Assembly (NCBI GenBank): GCA_040218145.1
Contig: JAVJQK010000101.1
Location: 62,001-126,000, forward strand
Direction: 5' to 3'
Source of the DNA: Sandaracinaceae bacterium
GTDB taxonomy: Bacteria; Myxococcota_A; Polyangia; Polyangiales; Sandaracinaceae
Length of the DNA stretch: 64,000 bases
Below, in pieces: positions 47,562 to 56,519 of the stretch. The position numbers and the translations under genes were made by a program. The notes beneath the pieces were generated by a model that saw only the letters and a list, made by a program, of their open reading frames with translations, was not told where the DNA came from and did no database searches. The first letter of the stretch is position 1. Each line of letters begins with the position of its first letter.

Positions 47562-48443
47562 TCAGGCGCGCGCGGCGGCGTCCTGCGGCTCGGCGCTCGG
47601 CGCCTCTTCGTCCAGCGCGAGCTGGTCGACGCTGTGGTCGTAGATGCGGCTCCAGATCGCGAGCGAGAGCTTCGGCGAGACGCGCTCGAGCAGCCAGGCC
47701 GCCTTCCACCAGCGCGGCACGATGATGTAGGGCTCGTTCTTCGCTACGTCCTTCAGCACCTCGCGCGCGAACACCGCGGGGTCCATCGGGCGGAGCTTCT
47801 CCCAGAGCTCGAGCATCTTCGCCTCGCTCGGCTTCGGGCCCGCGTGGCGGCCGTACTCTCCGCCCGTCAGGATCGGCGTCCGGATCGCGCCGGGGCAGAG
47901 AGACGAGACGCGGACGCCGTGGCGCGCGCCCTCGATGCGGAGCGCCTTGCTCAGGCCCACCACCGCGTGCTTGCTCGCGAGGTAGCTCGCCGCGTTCCCC
48001 GCGGGCAGCAGGCCGGCCATCGACGCGGTGTTGATGATGTGCCCGCGGCCCTGGGCGCGCATGATCGGGTAGACGGCTTGCACGCCGTAGGCGACGCCGC
48101 GCACGTTCACGTCGAGCACGTCGTCCCAGTCGGCCACGGCGTAGCGCTCCGCCGGCCCGCCGATGCCGATCCCCGCGTTGTTGAACAGGTAGTCGACCCG
48201 CCCGTGCTCGGCGTGCACGTCCCGCGCGAGCGCCGCGAAGGCCTCCGCGTCGCGCACGTCCAGCTCCGCCGCGCTCGCCCGCTGGCCTCGCTCGCGGATC
48301 GACTCTGCCCGCTCACGCGCCCGCTCGAGCTGCCGGTCCGCCAGCACGACGTGCGCGCCGCGCTCCGCCAGCGCCTCGCCCAGCGCCGCGCCGATCCCCG
48401 AAGCGCCCCCCGTGATCAGGACTACCGTCTTGTGAAATCCCAT
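47562..48443 (-). CDS. SDR oxidoreductase (classical)
   Basis: A 293-residue protein. TGGASGIG at 11-18, NNAG at 88-91, Ser141, Tyr154 and Lys158 (YLASK). The long C-terminal part (WWKAAWLLERVSPKLSLAIW) suggests membrane association or a hydrophobic substrate, as in lipid- or steroid-like SDRs. GGGAGG upstream of the ATG is a good ribosome site. It ends 14 bases from the SNF2 gene stop. This is one of four SDR genes within 32 kb. Confidence 0.9.
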   Translation of the reverse strand: MGFHKTVVLITGGASGIGAALGEALAERGAHVVLADRQLERARERAESIRERGQRASAAELDVRDAEAFAALARDVHAEHGRVDYLFNNAGIGIGGPAERYAVADWDDVLDVNVRGVAYGVQAVYPIMRAQGRGHIINTASMAGLLPAGNAASYLASKHAVVGLSKALRIEGARHGVRVSSLCPGAIRTPILTGGEYGRHAGPKPSEAKMLELWEKLRPMDPAVFAREVLKDVAKNEPYIIVPRWWKAAWLLERVSPKLSLAIWSRIYDHSVDQLALDEEAPSAEPQDAAARA

Positions 48444-48534
48444 GTCCGCTCCCTCCCCGCGACAGAGCGTAGTACGTCGGGGCGCCCGGTGGCACTCGTG
48501 GGAACAACCAAGGTCGCCCGCCCTCAGAGGTCTC

Positions 48535-49086
48535 ATGCCCATGGAATTCCGCGTCGCCGAGCCCTGCGAGGAGCCCTGGAGCGAGATGGAGCCGCGCGGC
48601 GAGGGCCGTCACTGCGCCCGCTGCGCCAGGACCGTCGTCGACCTCTCCACCATGACGCGCGCCCAGGCCGAGAGCCGCGTCCGCCGCGCCACGGGCGAGC
48701 GCCTCTGCGTGCGGCTCGGCATGAGCGAGCAGGGCGAGGCGGTCTTCCTCCCGCCCCGCAGCCGCGCCCCGCGCTGGGCGGGCGGCGTCGTGCTCGCGAG
48801 CGCCCTCGCCGCCGGTTGCAACCCGGGCGCCGCGCCGCCCGAGGAGGCGCCCATCGCCATGGAGGCCCCCGAGCCCTGCGACCTCGGCCCGCCCATGCAG
48901 CCGGTCGGTGAAGCCGACGCCGGGGCCACCGTCCCCGACGGCCCCACCGAGACCCGCGCCGTGCTCGCCGAGATCGAGGACGACGGCGCCACCCCCAACG
49001 CCGAGCAACGTCGCTTGACCACGGAGAAGCACCGCCCGCCCGTCCATCACATGATGGCCGGCATGATGATCATGCCGAACAACTGA
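48535..49086 (+). CDS. Zinc-ribbon N-domain protein with membrane segment and lipobox-like Cys (copy 2)
   Basis: A 183-residue paralogue of the protein at 43087-43638. Conserved parts: PCEEPW..M.PRGEGRHCARC..TVVDLSTMTRAQAES with Cys11, Cys27, Cys30, Cys58, then SRAPRWAGG, a hydrophobic segment and LAAGC with Cys95. Both share an EPC(D/E)L..P.MQPV motif in the outer tail and end in His/Met-rich sequence (HHMMAGMMIMPNN here). The Met/His tail could bind copper or another soft metal (inference). The ATG follows AGAGG; a second ATG lies two codons on. Divergent from an SDR by 91 bp. Confidence 0.78.
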   Translation: MPMEFRVAEPCEEPWSEMEPRGEGRHCARCARTVVDLSTMTRAQAESRVRRATGERLCVRLGMSEQGEAVFLPPRSRAPRWAGGVVLASALAAGCNPGAAPPEEAPIAMEAPEPCDLGPPMQPVGEADAGATVPDGPTETRAVLAEIEDDGATPNAEQRRLTTEKHRPPVHHMMAGMMIMPNN

Positions 49087-49090
49087 GGCC

Positions 49091-50869
49091 TCAGCGTAGG
49101 CGTGCGAGCCCGCCGCGGGTGGCCACCCACACGCCCCCGCGGTCGGGCAGCACGTCGGTGACGTCGTCGCTCGGGAGGCCGTCGGCGCGGGTGAGGTGGG
49201 TGAAGGCGCCGGGGCGGCCGATGACGAGGCCGCGCTCCAGGGTGCCGATGTAGACGCGGTCTCCGCGGCGGCGGATGGCGTGCGGGTTGACCCAGCCGCT
49301 CGGTAGACCCGCTTGTCCTTCGCGCACGATGCGGAAGCCGTCGCCGTCCCCGATGGCGAGGCCGCCGTGATAGGTGCCGGCCATCACGCCGTCGCCCCAG
49401 GGCACGACCGCGGTGACCCAGTCGACGGGGAGGTCGCCGCTCGAGACGGTGTGGCGGGTGAAGCGCTCGGTGTCGGGGTCGAAGCGGTAGAGGCCGTGCA
49501 GGCTGCCGACCCAGACGCGGCCGCGGCGGTCGGTGGTGACCGCGTGGAGCTGCGCGACCGGGAAGGTCGGATCCCCGGTCCAGCAGCGCCAGCGCGAGGC
49601 GCGGTAGCGGCAGAGCTCGCGGCTGGTGGTCACCCAGAGCGCGCCGCCGTCGACGTGCATCGCGGTGGTGTGGATCCAGCTCGGGCCGTCGGGATCCTCG
49701 ACCCGAGAGAAGACCCGGCCGTCGTGCCAGTAGAGCCCGCGGTCGGTGGCGATCCAGAGCCGCTCGTGTGCGCCGCGGCCGGTGACGGCGAGATCGTTGA
49801 TGCGGCGGTCGACGGTCCAGCGCTCGTGCGCGCTCGTCGCCGCCTCGAACTGGCCGCCGCGCATGCGGGCGAGGCCGTCGCCGAAGGTGCCGACCCACAA
49901 CGTGCCGAAGGCGCGGGCGAGCGCGGTGACGTCGCCGCTCGGGAGGCCGCCGCTGGTGATCGCGGTCGCGCTCCGACCCCCCGCGCTCCGCCCGGACACA
50001 CGGTGCACGCCGCCCGCGTGCGCGACCAGGGCCTCGTCGCCGTCGACGAGGGCCGCGTGGGCGCGGTCGAAGCGCCCGACGCGGCGGGGCCGGTCACCGT
50101 CGGCGCGGTAGAGGCCGCGCCCGAACGTCGCGAGCCAGACGGTCTCCCCATGCAGCGCCACGTCGCGCACGTCGCGCACCGGGAGGCGAGCCGCGAGGGC
50201 GGTGACGGGGTGCGACGCGTCCACGGTGCCGTCCGAGGCCACGACGCCGACGCCCGCGATGGTCGCGACGAAGACGCTGTCACCGTGCATCTCGAGGCGC
50301 CACGTGTAGTCGCTCGGCAGCCCGTCGCGCTGGCGCACGCGGCCCACCACGCGCCCGCTCGCGCTCACCCGGAGCACACCGACGCCGTGCGACGCCACCC
50401 AGAGCTCGTCGCCCACCACCGCGAGATCGGTCAGCCGGACGTAGGCGTGCGCCCGCCCGAGCGAGACCTCGGTGAGCTCTTCGCCGTCGACGCGGAAGAG
50501 CCCGCCGCCGTGGCTCGCGAGCCAGACGTGTCCGCCGAGCTCGACCGCGCGGCGCACCCGGCGCGCGTCGTGGGTGGCGACCACGTTCAGCTCCGCGTCG
50601 AGCACCGCGGTGCCCTCGACCGCGCCCACCCAGAGCTGATCACCGACGACGCTGACCGAGCGGAGCCGCGCGCCGGGCAGCCCCGCGGTCAGCACCTGCT
50701 CGACGTGGTCATCGCGCAGCACGAGCAGGCCGCCCTCGGTCGCGACGAAGAAGCGGTCTCCGTAGCGGGCCACGTCGCGCGCGTCCGCGCTCGCGGTGAT
50801 CACCTCCTGCACCTCCTGCGCGTGCGCGGGCGCGGCGAAGAGCAGGGCCAGCGTGAAGAGCGCGCGCAT
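49091..50869 (-). CDS. Secreted Reg_prop beta-propeller protein
   Basis: A 592-residue protein with signal peptide (RALFTLALLFAAPAHA, cleaved before QEVQEV). The chain is built of repeated blades with the W-x-A/G-T-x-G-G/GLPS-x-x-V pattern of two-component-regulator propeller repeats (WVGTFGDGLARM, WIATDRGLYWHD, WVGSLHGLYRFD, GLPSDDVTDV), enough for two propellers. In hybrid kinases such repeats bind extracellular ligands; here no kinase follows. Its ATG overlaps the stop of the large PQQ-VIT-VWA gene (TGATG), so the two are made together and probably function together outside the cell. Confidence 0.88.
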   Translation of the reverse strand: MRALFTLALLFAAPAHAQEVQEVITASADARDVARYGDRFFVATEGGLLVLRDDHVEQVLTAGLPGARLRSVSVVGDQLWVGAVEGTAVLDAELNVVATHDARRVRRAVELGGHVWLASHGGGLFRVDGEELTEVSLGRAHAYVRLTDLAVVGDELWVASHGVGVLRVSASGRVVGRVRQRDGLPSDYTWRLEMHGDSVFVATIAGVGVVASDGTVDASHPVTALAARLPVRDVRDVALHGETVWLATFGRGLYRADGDRPRRVGRFDRAHAALVDGDEALVAHAGGVHRVSGRSAGGRSATAITSGGLPSGDVTALARAFGTLWVGTFGDGLARMRGGQFEAATSAHERWTVDRRINDLAVTGRGAHERLWIATDRGLYWHDGRVFSRVEDPDGPSWIHTTAMHVDGGALWVTTSRELCRYRASRWRCWTGDPTFPVAQLHAVTTDRRGRVWVGSLHGLYRFDPDTERFTRHTVSSGDLPVDWVTAVVPWGDGVMAGTYHGGLAIGDGDGFRIVREGQAGLPSGWVNPHAIRRRGDRVYIGTLERGLVIGRPGAFTHLTRADGLPSDDVTDVLPDRGGVWVATRGGLARLR

Positions 50870-53800
50870 CACTGCACCTCCAGCCGGAGCGGCTGGTGCG
50901 TGACGTTGGCGGCCATGTCGACCACGACCACGTCGAGCTCGAGCGTGCCCTCCGCGTCGGCGGGGATCGTCCAGGTGCCCTCCCAGCCGTTCGGGCCCGC
51001 GCGCTCGAGGTCGATGACTTCGCCGCTCGGGGTTCGCGCCTCGACTCGACGCGCGTCGCTGAGCAAGAGCGCGCGCTCCTCGGTCAGCTCGCCCGGGCGG
51101 CGGCCGACCTGCGCGAGATCCGCCTCGGTGATCACCTGCTCGGCGCGCAGCGTGATCGTCTCGCCCGGCCGGACCTCTCCGTCGACCTCGAGGTGCACCT
51201 GCGCCGCGGTCTCGTCCACCGTGTACCAGAGCCGGAGGTGCTCGAGCCGGCCGTCGGCGTGGGTGATCAGCACCTCGATCGGGTAGGTGCCCTCGTCGGC
51301 GTCGCGCGGGATGAGGAAGCGCGCGGTCCACATGCCGAGCTCATGCTCGAAGCCCGCCTCGAGGCTCTCGCCGAAGGGAAGGATCACGGTCACCTGGCGC
51401 GCGTCCTCGGGGGCCGGGATGCGGATCTCGGGGTCTCCCGGCAGCGCGCGCGCGGGGCTGACCGTGGCCCGCGCCTCGGGCTCCGGCTCGTCTTCGTCTT
51501 CCTCTTCCACGATCTCCTCCACCGCCACGAAGCTCGTCCACGGCGTGACGATGTGGTGGGCGAGGCCGAGCTGCGTGACCTCGGCGATCAGCGTCGGATC
51601 GTCCCGGAGGAAGAGGCGGTTCATGCGGTCGTGCACCGCGGCGCGCGCCCAGAGCGAGGCCTGCGACGCGTGCGGGCCCTCGGGCGTGGGGGCGTCGGGC
51701 AGGGTGACGGGGAAGCTCCGCTCGAAGCGTCGGCCGTTGACCGTGCCGCGGACCCGCACGGTGGCTCGCAGGGTGGCCTCGCCGCCGCCCGAGAAGCGGC
51801 CGCGGACCTCGAGCGGTTTGCCGGCGAAGAGATCGGGCAACCGCCGCGGGTAGACGTCGCGCACCGCGAGCCCGCCCCAGTCGACCTCGACGTCGGTGAA
51901 GAGCGGCCGGTCGATGTGCGCGACGAAGCGCTCCGCGGCCTCGCTCGGATCCTCGGCCAGCCCGACGTGCACCGCGCGGCCTCGCCCGATCTCCGCCGCG
52001 CGCTCGGTGAGGAAGCGGTTCACGCTCCCGCCGACGCCGAACGCGTAGACGCGGTGCTCGCCCAGCTCGGTCGCGATCGCGCGCAGGACGTCGGCCTCGT
52101 TCCCGATGTAGCCGTCCGTGACGAGCACGACGATCGGCACCCGATCCGCGCTCGTCTCGGACGCGAGCGCGCGGGTGATGGCGGGGACCATCTCGGTCGC
52201 GCCGGCCGCGCGGAGCTCGTCCAGGAAGGCATTCGCGCGGGTGACGGAGTCGTCGCTGCGCGCCTGCATCGAGAGCTGGCGCACCTGGTCGCTGAAGCCG
52301 ATGACGTCGAAGCGATCCTCGGGGCGCAGGCCCTCGATCACCGCCGCGACCATCGCGCGGGCGTGCGCGAGCGGGCGGCCGTGCATGGAGCTCGAGGTGT
52401 CGACCACGAAGGTCACGTCTCGCGGCATGATCTGCGCGTCGGTGGGCGAGGCGGGCGGCTGGACGAGCAGGGTGAAGAAGCCCTCGTCCTCCTCGCGGTG
52501 GGCCAGCATCGTCGCCTGCGGCGTCTCGCCCTCGAGCGCGTAGCGGAGCGTGAAGTCGCGCGTGCGCGCCTCGCCTTCGGCCTCGAGGTGCACGCTCGCG
52601 TGGTCGCCCTCGCGCTCGATCGCCGGCTCGTGGCTGGGCGAGCTCACCGCGGCGAGCGGCAGGCCCGGCGCGAGCGAGACCCGCATCGTCAGCGGCGGCT
52701 GCTCGTCGACGAAGGCGCTCGTCGCGCTGACCGCGGTCTCGTTCCCCTCGGCGTCGTCGGCCGGATCGTAGCGGCGCGGCGCGACCATCGGGAACGTCAA
52801 CTCGTATTGCCCGTCTTCGTAGGGGAGCACCTGCACGTAGCGGAGGCGCACGTCGACGCGGTCGCCGGGCTGGAGGTTCGCCACGCGCTGGGCGAAGAGG
52901 TTCGGGCGCTGCTGCTCGAGGAGCGCGGCGCGCCGGCCCTCGCTGCGCGCGGCCTCGTAGGTCTGGCGTGCCTCGCGGCGCTCGCGGATCACGCCGCGCA
53001 CCACGCGGTCACCGATGCGCATCTCCATGCGATCGACCGCCGCGTCATCGGGGAGCGGGAAGAGGTAGACCGCCTCGATCGGCTCGGGGCCGTCGTTCTC
53101 GAAGCGCTGGGTGACGAAGACCTCGGCCACACGCCCGCTGATCCGCGCCTCGACCTCGGTGCCCCGGAGCGGCAGCTCGCGCTCCACGTCGACGCCCTCC
53201 TCCTCGACCGGCGTCTCTTCGTCTTCGACGGGATCGCGGCTCAGGGCGACGGCGCGCATCGATCCGCGGCCCGGCCGCTCGAGGCTTGCGAGGAGGTGCG
53301 GGTCGACCGCGCCCGCCGTCTCCACGAGCCCCGCGTGCCGCGCGTTGCCGCCCCACATGTGCCAGCCGTCGAGCATCGCGTCGCCGAGCTCGAGCCCGAC
53401 CACGTTGCCCGCGCCGGTCGCGAAGTAGACCCAGCCCTGGGCGACGATCGGCTGGAAGACCACGGGCTCGCCGACGTCGTAGGCCCAGACCGTCATGCCC
53501 GTGTCGATGTCGGTCGCGACGAGCTGGCCGTCGACGGTGCCGAAGACGAGCAGGCCGCCCACGACCGCGGGCGGGCTGAGGGCCTGGGCGTCTTCGGCCT
53601 GCGCGTACTGGCGGCGCCACACCGTCTCGGCGGTCTCCATGTCGCGCGCGAGGACCTCACCCGCGATGGAGAAGTAGGCGCGGCCGTCGGCGACCGCGGG
53701 GGAGCTGCCCTGGAAGGCCCAGCCGCTCGCCACGTTCCGGAGGCCGAGGTGCTCGCCGTGCGGGACGTTGCCCCACGCGCCCGCGGTGGCGGAGGCGAGC

Positions 53801-54831
53801 TGGCGGTCGCGGCTGTCGCCCGCGAGGTAGCGCGCGGCGAAGTGCTCGCTCTCGTGGAGGCGGTGGCCATTGCCCGCGCTCAGGACCAGCATCGACTCGC
53901 GCGGGCTCGCGGCGCTCCCGCTCCGGCGCGCGACCAGCACGTTGTCACGGTCGACCCAGACCGCGCTCGACGCGCCGACGTCGCGTCGCCACTGGACGCG
54001 ACCCGTGCGCGCGTGGAGGCGGTGCGCGGTGCCGTCCATGGTCGCGAAGAAGACCGAGTCGCCGACCACCTGCGGCGCCTGGATCACGTCGGCGGGGATC
54101 GTCGTGTCCCAGACCGGCTCGCCGTCGCTCAATCGGAACGCGCCGAAGCGGTGGCCGCCATCCTTGGGGTAGGCGCTGAAGACGAGGCCGTTCGCGGCCG
54201 CGGGCTGGCTCATCAGGGGGTCACCGAGCCAGCGGCTCCAGGCGAGCTCACCGGTCTGCGCGTCGGCCACGAAGATGGTGCAGCTCTCGGTGTTGTAGAT
54301 CACCTTGTCGTCTTCGATGATCGCGGCCGTCGGGCCTCCGTCCGGGGCGGGCATCGACCAGGCGAGCTCGCCGCTGTAAGCGTCGAACGCGTAGAAGCGG
54401 TGCGACGCGAAGCCGCCGCCGAGGAACACCTTGCCGTCGTGGAAGGCGGGCGAGGTGAGCAGCTCCGCGCGCGGCATCGCCGTGACCCAGCCGCGCCGCC
54501 CCTGCCCGAAGTTGAACTCCGCGGACGCGCCGCGCGGCGGGTGAGGCATGCGGAGCGGGCGCACCTGCATGCGCTGGCCGATGGCGTCGCCCTCCGGCTC
54601 CACCACGCCCTCGAGCGCGTCCTCCATCAGGCCGGCCCGGTCCACGTTCTCGCGCGCGGGCGCCTCGCCGAGGTCGACCATCTTCCCGGTAGGCGACGCG
54701 ATCTCCGCCCGGATGGTCGCCCTCGGCGGCGCGCCCCCGCTCGGGCAGCCGGGGATGAGCAGCGCTCCTCCCGCCAGCAGCCAGAACGCACGAAACCCTC
54801 TCGATCCGACGTCGCTCGTCGATCCACGCAT
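50869..54831 (-). CDS. Giant PQQ-propeller/VIT/VWA lipoprotein
   Basis: A 1320-residue protein. Lipoprotein signal peptide with LIPGC near residue 28. Residues about 105-520 are PQQ-type propeller blades (FYAFDAYSGELAWSMPAPDG, GTVDGQLVATDIDTGMTVWA). Residues about 550-695 form a VIT domain (VTQRFENDGPEPIEAVYLFP). A VWA domain follows with MIDAS DTSSSM at Asp811 and VLVTDGYIGN. The last 170 residues are beta-sandwich-like. PQQ propellers bind proteins or cofactors; no quinoprotein residues can be assigned. An Asp/Glu-rich linker lies near 1130. A good GGAGGGG ribosome site precedes the ATG. The next gene overlaps its stop. Confidence 0.9.
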   Translation of the reverse strand: MRGSTSDVGSRGFRAFWLLAGGALLIPGCPSGGAPPRATIRAEIASPTGKMVDLGEAPARENVDRAGLMEDALEGVVEPEGDAIGQRMQVRPLRMPHPPRGASAEFNFGQGRRGWVTAMPRAELLTSPAFHDGKVFLGGGFASHRFYAFDAYSGELAWSMPAPDGGPTAAIIEDDKVIYNTESCTIFVADAQTGELAWSRWLGDPLMSQPAAANGLVFSAYPKDGGHRFGAFRLSDGEPVWDTTIPADVIQAPQVVGDSVFFATMDGTAHRLHARTGRVQWRRDVGASSAVWVDRDNVLVARRSGSAASPRESMLVLSAGNGHRLHESEHFAARYLAGDSRDRQLASATAGAWGNVPHGEHLGLRNVASGWAFQGSSPAVADGRAYFSIAGEVLARDMETAETVWRRQYAQAEDAQALSPPAVVGGLLVFGTVDGQLVATDIDTGMTVWAYDVGEPVVFQPIVAQGWVYFATGAGNVVGLELGDAMLDGWHMWGGNARHAGLVETAGAVDPHLLASLERPGRGSMRAVALSRDPVEDEETPVEEEGVDVERELPLRGTEVEARISGRVAEVFVTQRFENDGPEPIEAVYLFPLPDDAAVDRMEMRIGDRVVRGVIRERREARQTYEAARSEGRRAALLEQQRPNLFAQRVANLQPGDRVDVRLRYVQVLPYEDGQYELTFPMVAPRRYDPADDAEGNETAVSATSAFVDEQPPLTMRVSLAPGLPLAAVSSPSHEPAIEREGDHASVHLEAEGEARTRDFTLRYALEGETPQATMLAHREEDEGFFTLLVQPPASPTDAQIMPRDVTFVVDTSSSMHGRPLAHARAMVAAVIEGLRPEDRFDVIGFSDQVRQLSMQARSDDSVTRANAFLDELRAAGATEMVPAITRALASETSADRVPIVVLVTDGYIGNEADVLRAIATELGEHRVYAFGVGGSVNRFLTERAAEIGRGRAVHVGLAEDPSEAAERFVAHIDRPLFTDVEVDWGGLAVRDVYPRRLPDLFAGKPLEVRGRFSGGGEATLRATVRVRGTVNGRRFERSFPVTLPDAPTPEGPHASQASLWARAAVHDRMNRLFLRDDPTLIAEVTQLGLAHHIVTPWTSFVAVEEIVEEEDEDEPEPEARATVSPARALPGDPEIRIPAPEDARQVTVILPFGESLEAGFEHELGMWTARFLIPRDADEGTYPIEVLITHADGRLEHLRLWYTVDETAAQVHLEVDGEVRPGETITLRAEQVITEADLAQVGRRPGELTEERALLLSDARRVEARTPSGEVIDLERAGPNGWEGTWTIPADAEGTLELDVVVVDMAANVTHQPLRLEVQ

Positions 54832-54927
54832 GACACCCCTCCGCTTCTTCCGAGAGAGCGGCTCCGCAGATCACGTGCCACCCGGCTCGCGACCGCGGGT
54901 TGGCGCTATCGCGTCCAGGGCCGTGTC

Positions 54928-55485
54928 TCAGCGAACCCGGCGGCCGTGTTTATCCGAACGCGATCCCGTCTGCGGCGGCTCGCGAGGCGTGAAGTTGATT
55001 GGAGCCACGACGACCCCGCAGTCGCCCGGCCCGCGGCCCCGCGTCAACGGCGGCATGGAGAGCGCCGCGCCCACCTCGATCAGACACACCTTCAGCGCGG
55101 GCGGGAGGTCCTCCGAGATCGACGCGCGGATCACGTCCCCGCTCATGCCGAGTCGCAGCCGAAGGCGGACGCTGACGCGCAGCGACGGGTCGGTGCGGAG
55201 GGCGCTCTCGTAGCAGTCCCGGAGATCGTCGCGCGCGGTCCCGAAAGCAGCCCTCGCCGCGGTCGCGTCCACGTGGGCCATGCAGCCCCTGAGCGGCTCG
55301 GGCTCCGAGCGCGCTGGTTGGGCGGGCACAGCCGGCTGGACGCGCGGAGACTCGTCGGCGACGGGTTCGACCATGTCCGCGGGTCGGGGCTCGGCCGCGC
55401 CGCACCCGGCCAGGAATAGCAGCGCTGCGCTCGCGCGGCCGGAGCGGGCCAGCCAGGTCACGAGGTAGGTCAGCAAGGTGTGCAT
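54928..55485 (-). CDS. Lipoprotein, possible AgmX/TonB-like C-terminal domain
   Basis: A 185-residue protein with a long signal region and lipobox FLAGC (Cys28), then a Pro/Glu-rich tether to residue 66. The C-terminal domain has the layout C-x..-DLRDCYESALRTDP..VSVRLRLRLGMSGDV...VCLIEVGAALSMPP, which resembles the small C-terminal domain of AgmX/PglI and TonB-like proteins common in myxobacteria, with paired cysteines. It may contact peptidoglycan or an outer-membrane partner. It lies 96 bp upstream of the PQQ-VIT-VWA gene on the same strand. Confidence 0.72.
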   Translation of the reverse strand: MHTLLTYLVTWLARSGRASAALLFLAGCGAAEPRPADMVEPVADESPRVQPAVPAQPARSEPEPLRGCMAHVDATAARAAFGTARDDLRDCYESALRTDPSLRVSVRLRLRLGMSGDVIRASISEDLPPALKVCLIEVGAALSMPPLTRGRGPGDCGVVVAPINFTPREPPQTGSRSDKHGRRVR

Positions 55486-55624
55486 GCGACGAGGCTGCCA
55501 CAGTGCCGGAGGACGAGCGAACCCGAGGTGCCGCGGACCGCAGCTTCGGCCACCACGCCGCCGTCACGAGGTCGGCTCGGCGAGCCGAGCACCGCAAACT
55601 TTGGGTACCACGACCGAACAACCG

Positions 55625-55660
55625 AACACCGTCCCCTAGACCTGGGGTGGGGATGTCTCA
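55625..55660. repeat. Dispersed ACCGTCCCC/GGGGT element at the end of the MOSC gene
   Basis: AACACCGTCCCC at 55625-55636, a 12-nt segment TAGACCTGGGGT, and GGGGATGTCTCA at 55649-55660, which includes the MOSC stop. The first 29 bases differ from the element at 56481-56509 at only two positions. Upstream (55486-55624) the gap holds an AT-richer stretch with a CGAACAACCGAACACC tail and no gene. Confidence 0.75.
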
Positions 55661-56323
55661 GGGGCGGGTCGTGCCAGTGTGCGGGGCTGCGCTGCGCGGG
55701 CGTGAGACCACCACGACCCGGTCTCCGAGCGCGCATTCGCCGTCCTCGATCACGCGGAGGTAGAGCCCGCGGAGGCGCCTCGAGCGGAAGTGGGAGGCCA
55801 TGTTCAGCCGCATCGGCGCCAGGCCGAAGCGCTGCGCCAACTTCTTACATCCGTTGTGGGCCTTGGGAGTGACCTCGAGGAGCGCCTCGCCCAGACGAAG
55901 GCGCGAGCCGACGGGGAGGTTCTCGGCGGAGAGGTCGAGCGACAGGAAGAGGTTGTCTCCGTGCAGCTCGAGCGGTTGACCGTTCGCGATCACGCGCGCG
56001 TGGTCCGCCTGCATCGTCGCCAGCTGCGCCTCGGGCCCGTACTTGGTCTGGAGCGCGAAGCGATCGCCCGGCATGCCGCCCGCGATCGTGAGCGTCACGC
56101 GCTCGTGCAGCACCCTCCCGAAGTCGGGCGTGCGCGCGACCAGCAGGTCCAGGGTGCCCTCGTCCTTCGGCGCCGGCGCGAGCGCGGCGAGGCGTGACTC
56201 GAGCGCCTCCGCGCTCAGATGGGCGGCGCGTGTCCCGCGCAGTCCGTCGAAGCGCAGGGTGTCCGTGTCGAACTCCTGCGGGACTTCACCGAGGAGCGCC
56301 TGCTTGGTCGGCTGGGAGGACAT
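55658..56323 (-). CDS. MOSC-domain protein
   Basis: A 221-residue cytoplasmic protein. The middle carries the MOSC pattern: PGDRFALQTKYGPEAQLATM, LSLDLSAENLPVGSRLRLGE and the signature HNGCKKLAQRFG with the conserved Cys. MOSC domains bind molybdenum-cofactor-linked sulfur and occur in mARC/YiiM-like enzymes that reduce N-hydroxylated compounds. The ATG after the ribosome-site-like GGAGG is the preferred start, 30 codons into a longer open frame. The C-terminus (SAAPHTGTTRP) was probably altered by the repeat element there. Confidence 0.85.
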   Translation of the reverse strand: MSSQPTKQALLGEVPQEFDTDTLRFDGLRGTRAAHLSAEALESRLAALAPAPKDEGTLDLLVARTPDFGRVLHERVTLTIAGGMPGDRFALQTKYGPEAQLATMQADHARVIANGQPLELHGDNLFLSLDLSAENLPVGSRLRLGEALLEVTPKAHNGCKKLAQRFGLAPMRLNMASHFRSRRLRGLYLRVIEDGECALGDRVVVVSRPRSAAPHTGTTRP

Positions 56324-56460
56324 CGTGCCTCGACGCAGTAGCACACGAGTCGCCCCCCCCGGTCGCACCATCGAGAAAGGCGGCGCGACTCGTTGGCTTG
56401 GCACACTCGACACGTGCGCACCAGCGGTGGCCCGCCGAGGACGACAGAGGCATGATAACC

Positions 56461-56516
56461 TGACAACAAGTCAACAAGTAAACACCGTCCCCTGGTCCTG
56501 GGGTGGGGACAGTGTT
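56461..56516. repeat. Dispersed repeat with TTGTTGACTTGTTG tail
   Basis: Read on the minus strand it runs GGGGACGGTGTTTACTTG.. then TTGACTTGTTGTCA. Arms AACACCGTCCCC (56481-56492) and GGGGACAGTGTT (56505-56516) pair with one mismatch around TGGTCCTGGGGT. The TTGTTGACTTG core is shared with the inverted repeat at 18713-18768, and the hairpin part with the element at 55625-55660. It fills part of the 196-bp gap between the MOSC and oxygenase genes; the rest of the gap (56324-56460) holds nothing I can name. Confidence 0.82.
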
Positions 56517-56519
56517 GGG

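Noticed and set aside
50896-55419. A 1507-codon frame antisense to the PQQ-VIT-VWA gene
   Set aside because: High GC opens the antisense frame; composition is Arg/Ala/His-rich with no domain, and the sense strand has clear domains.
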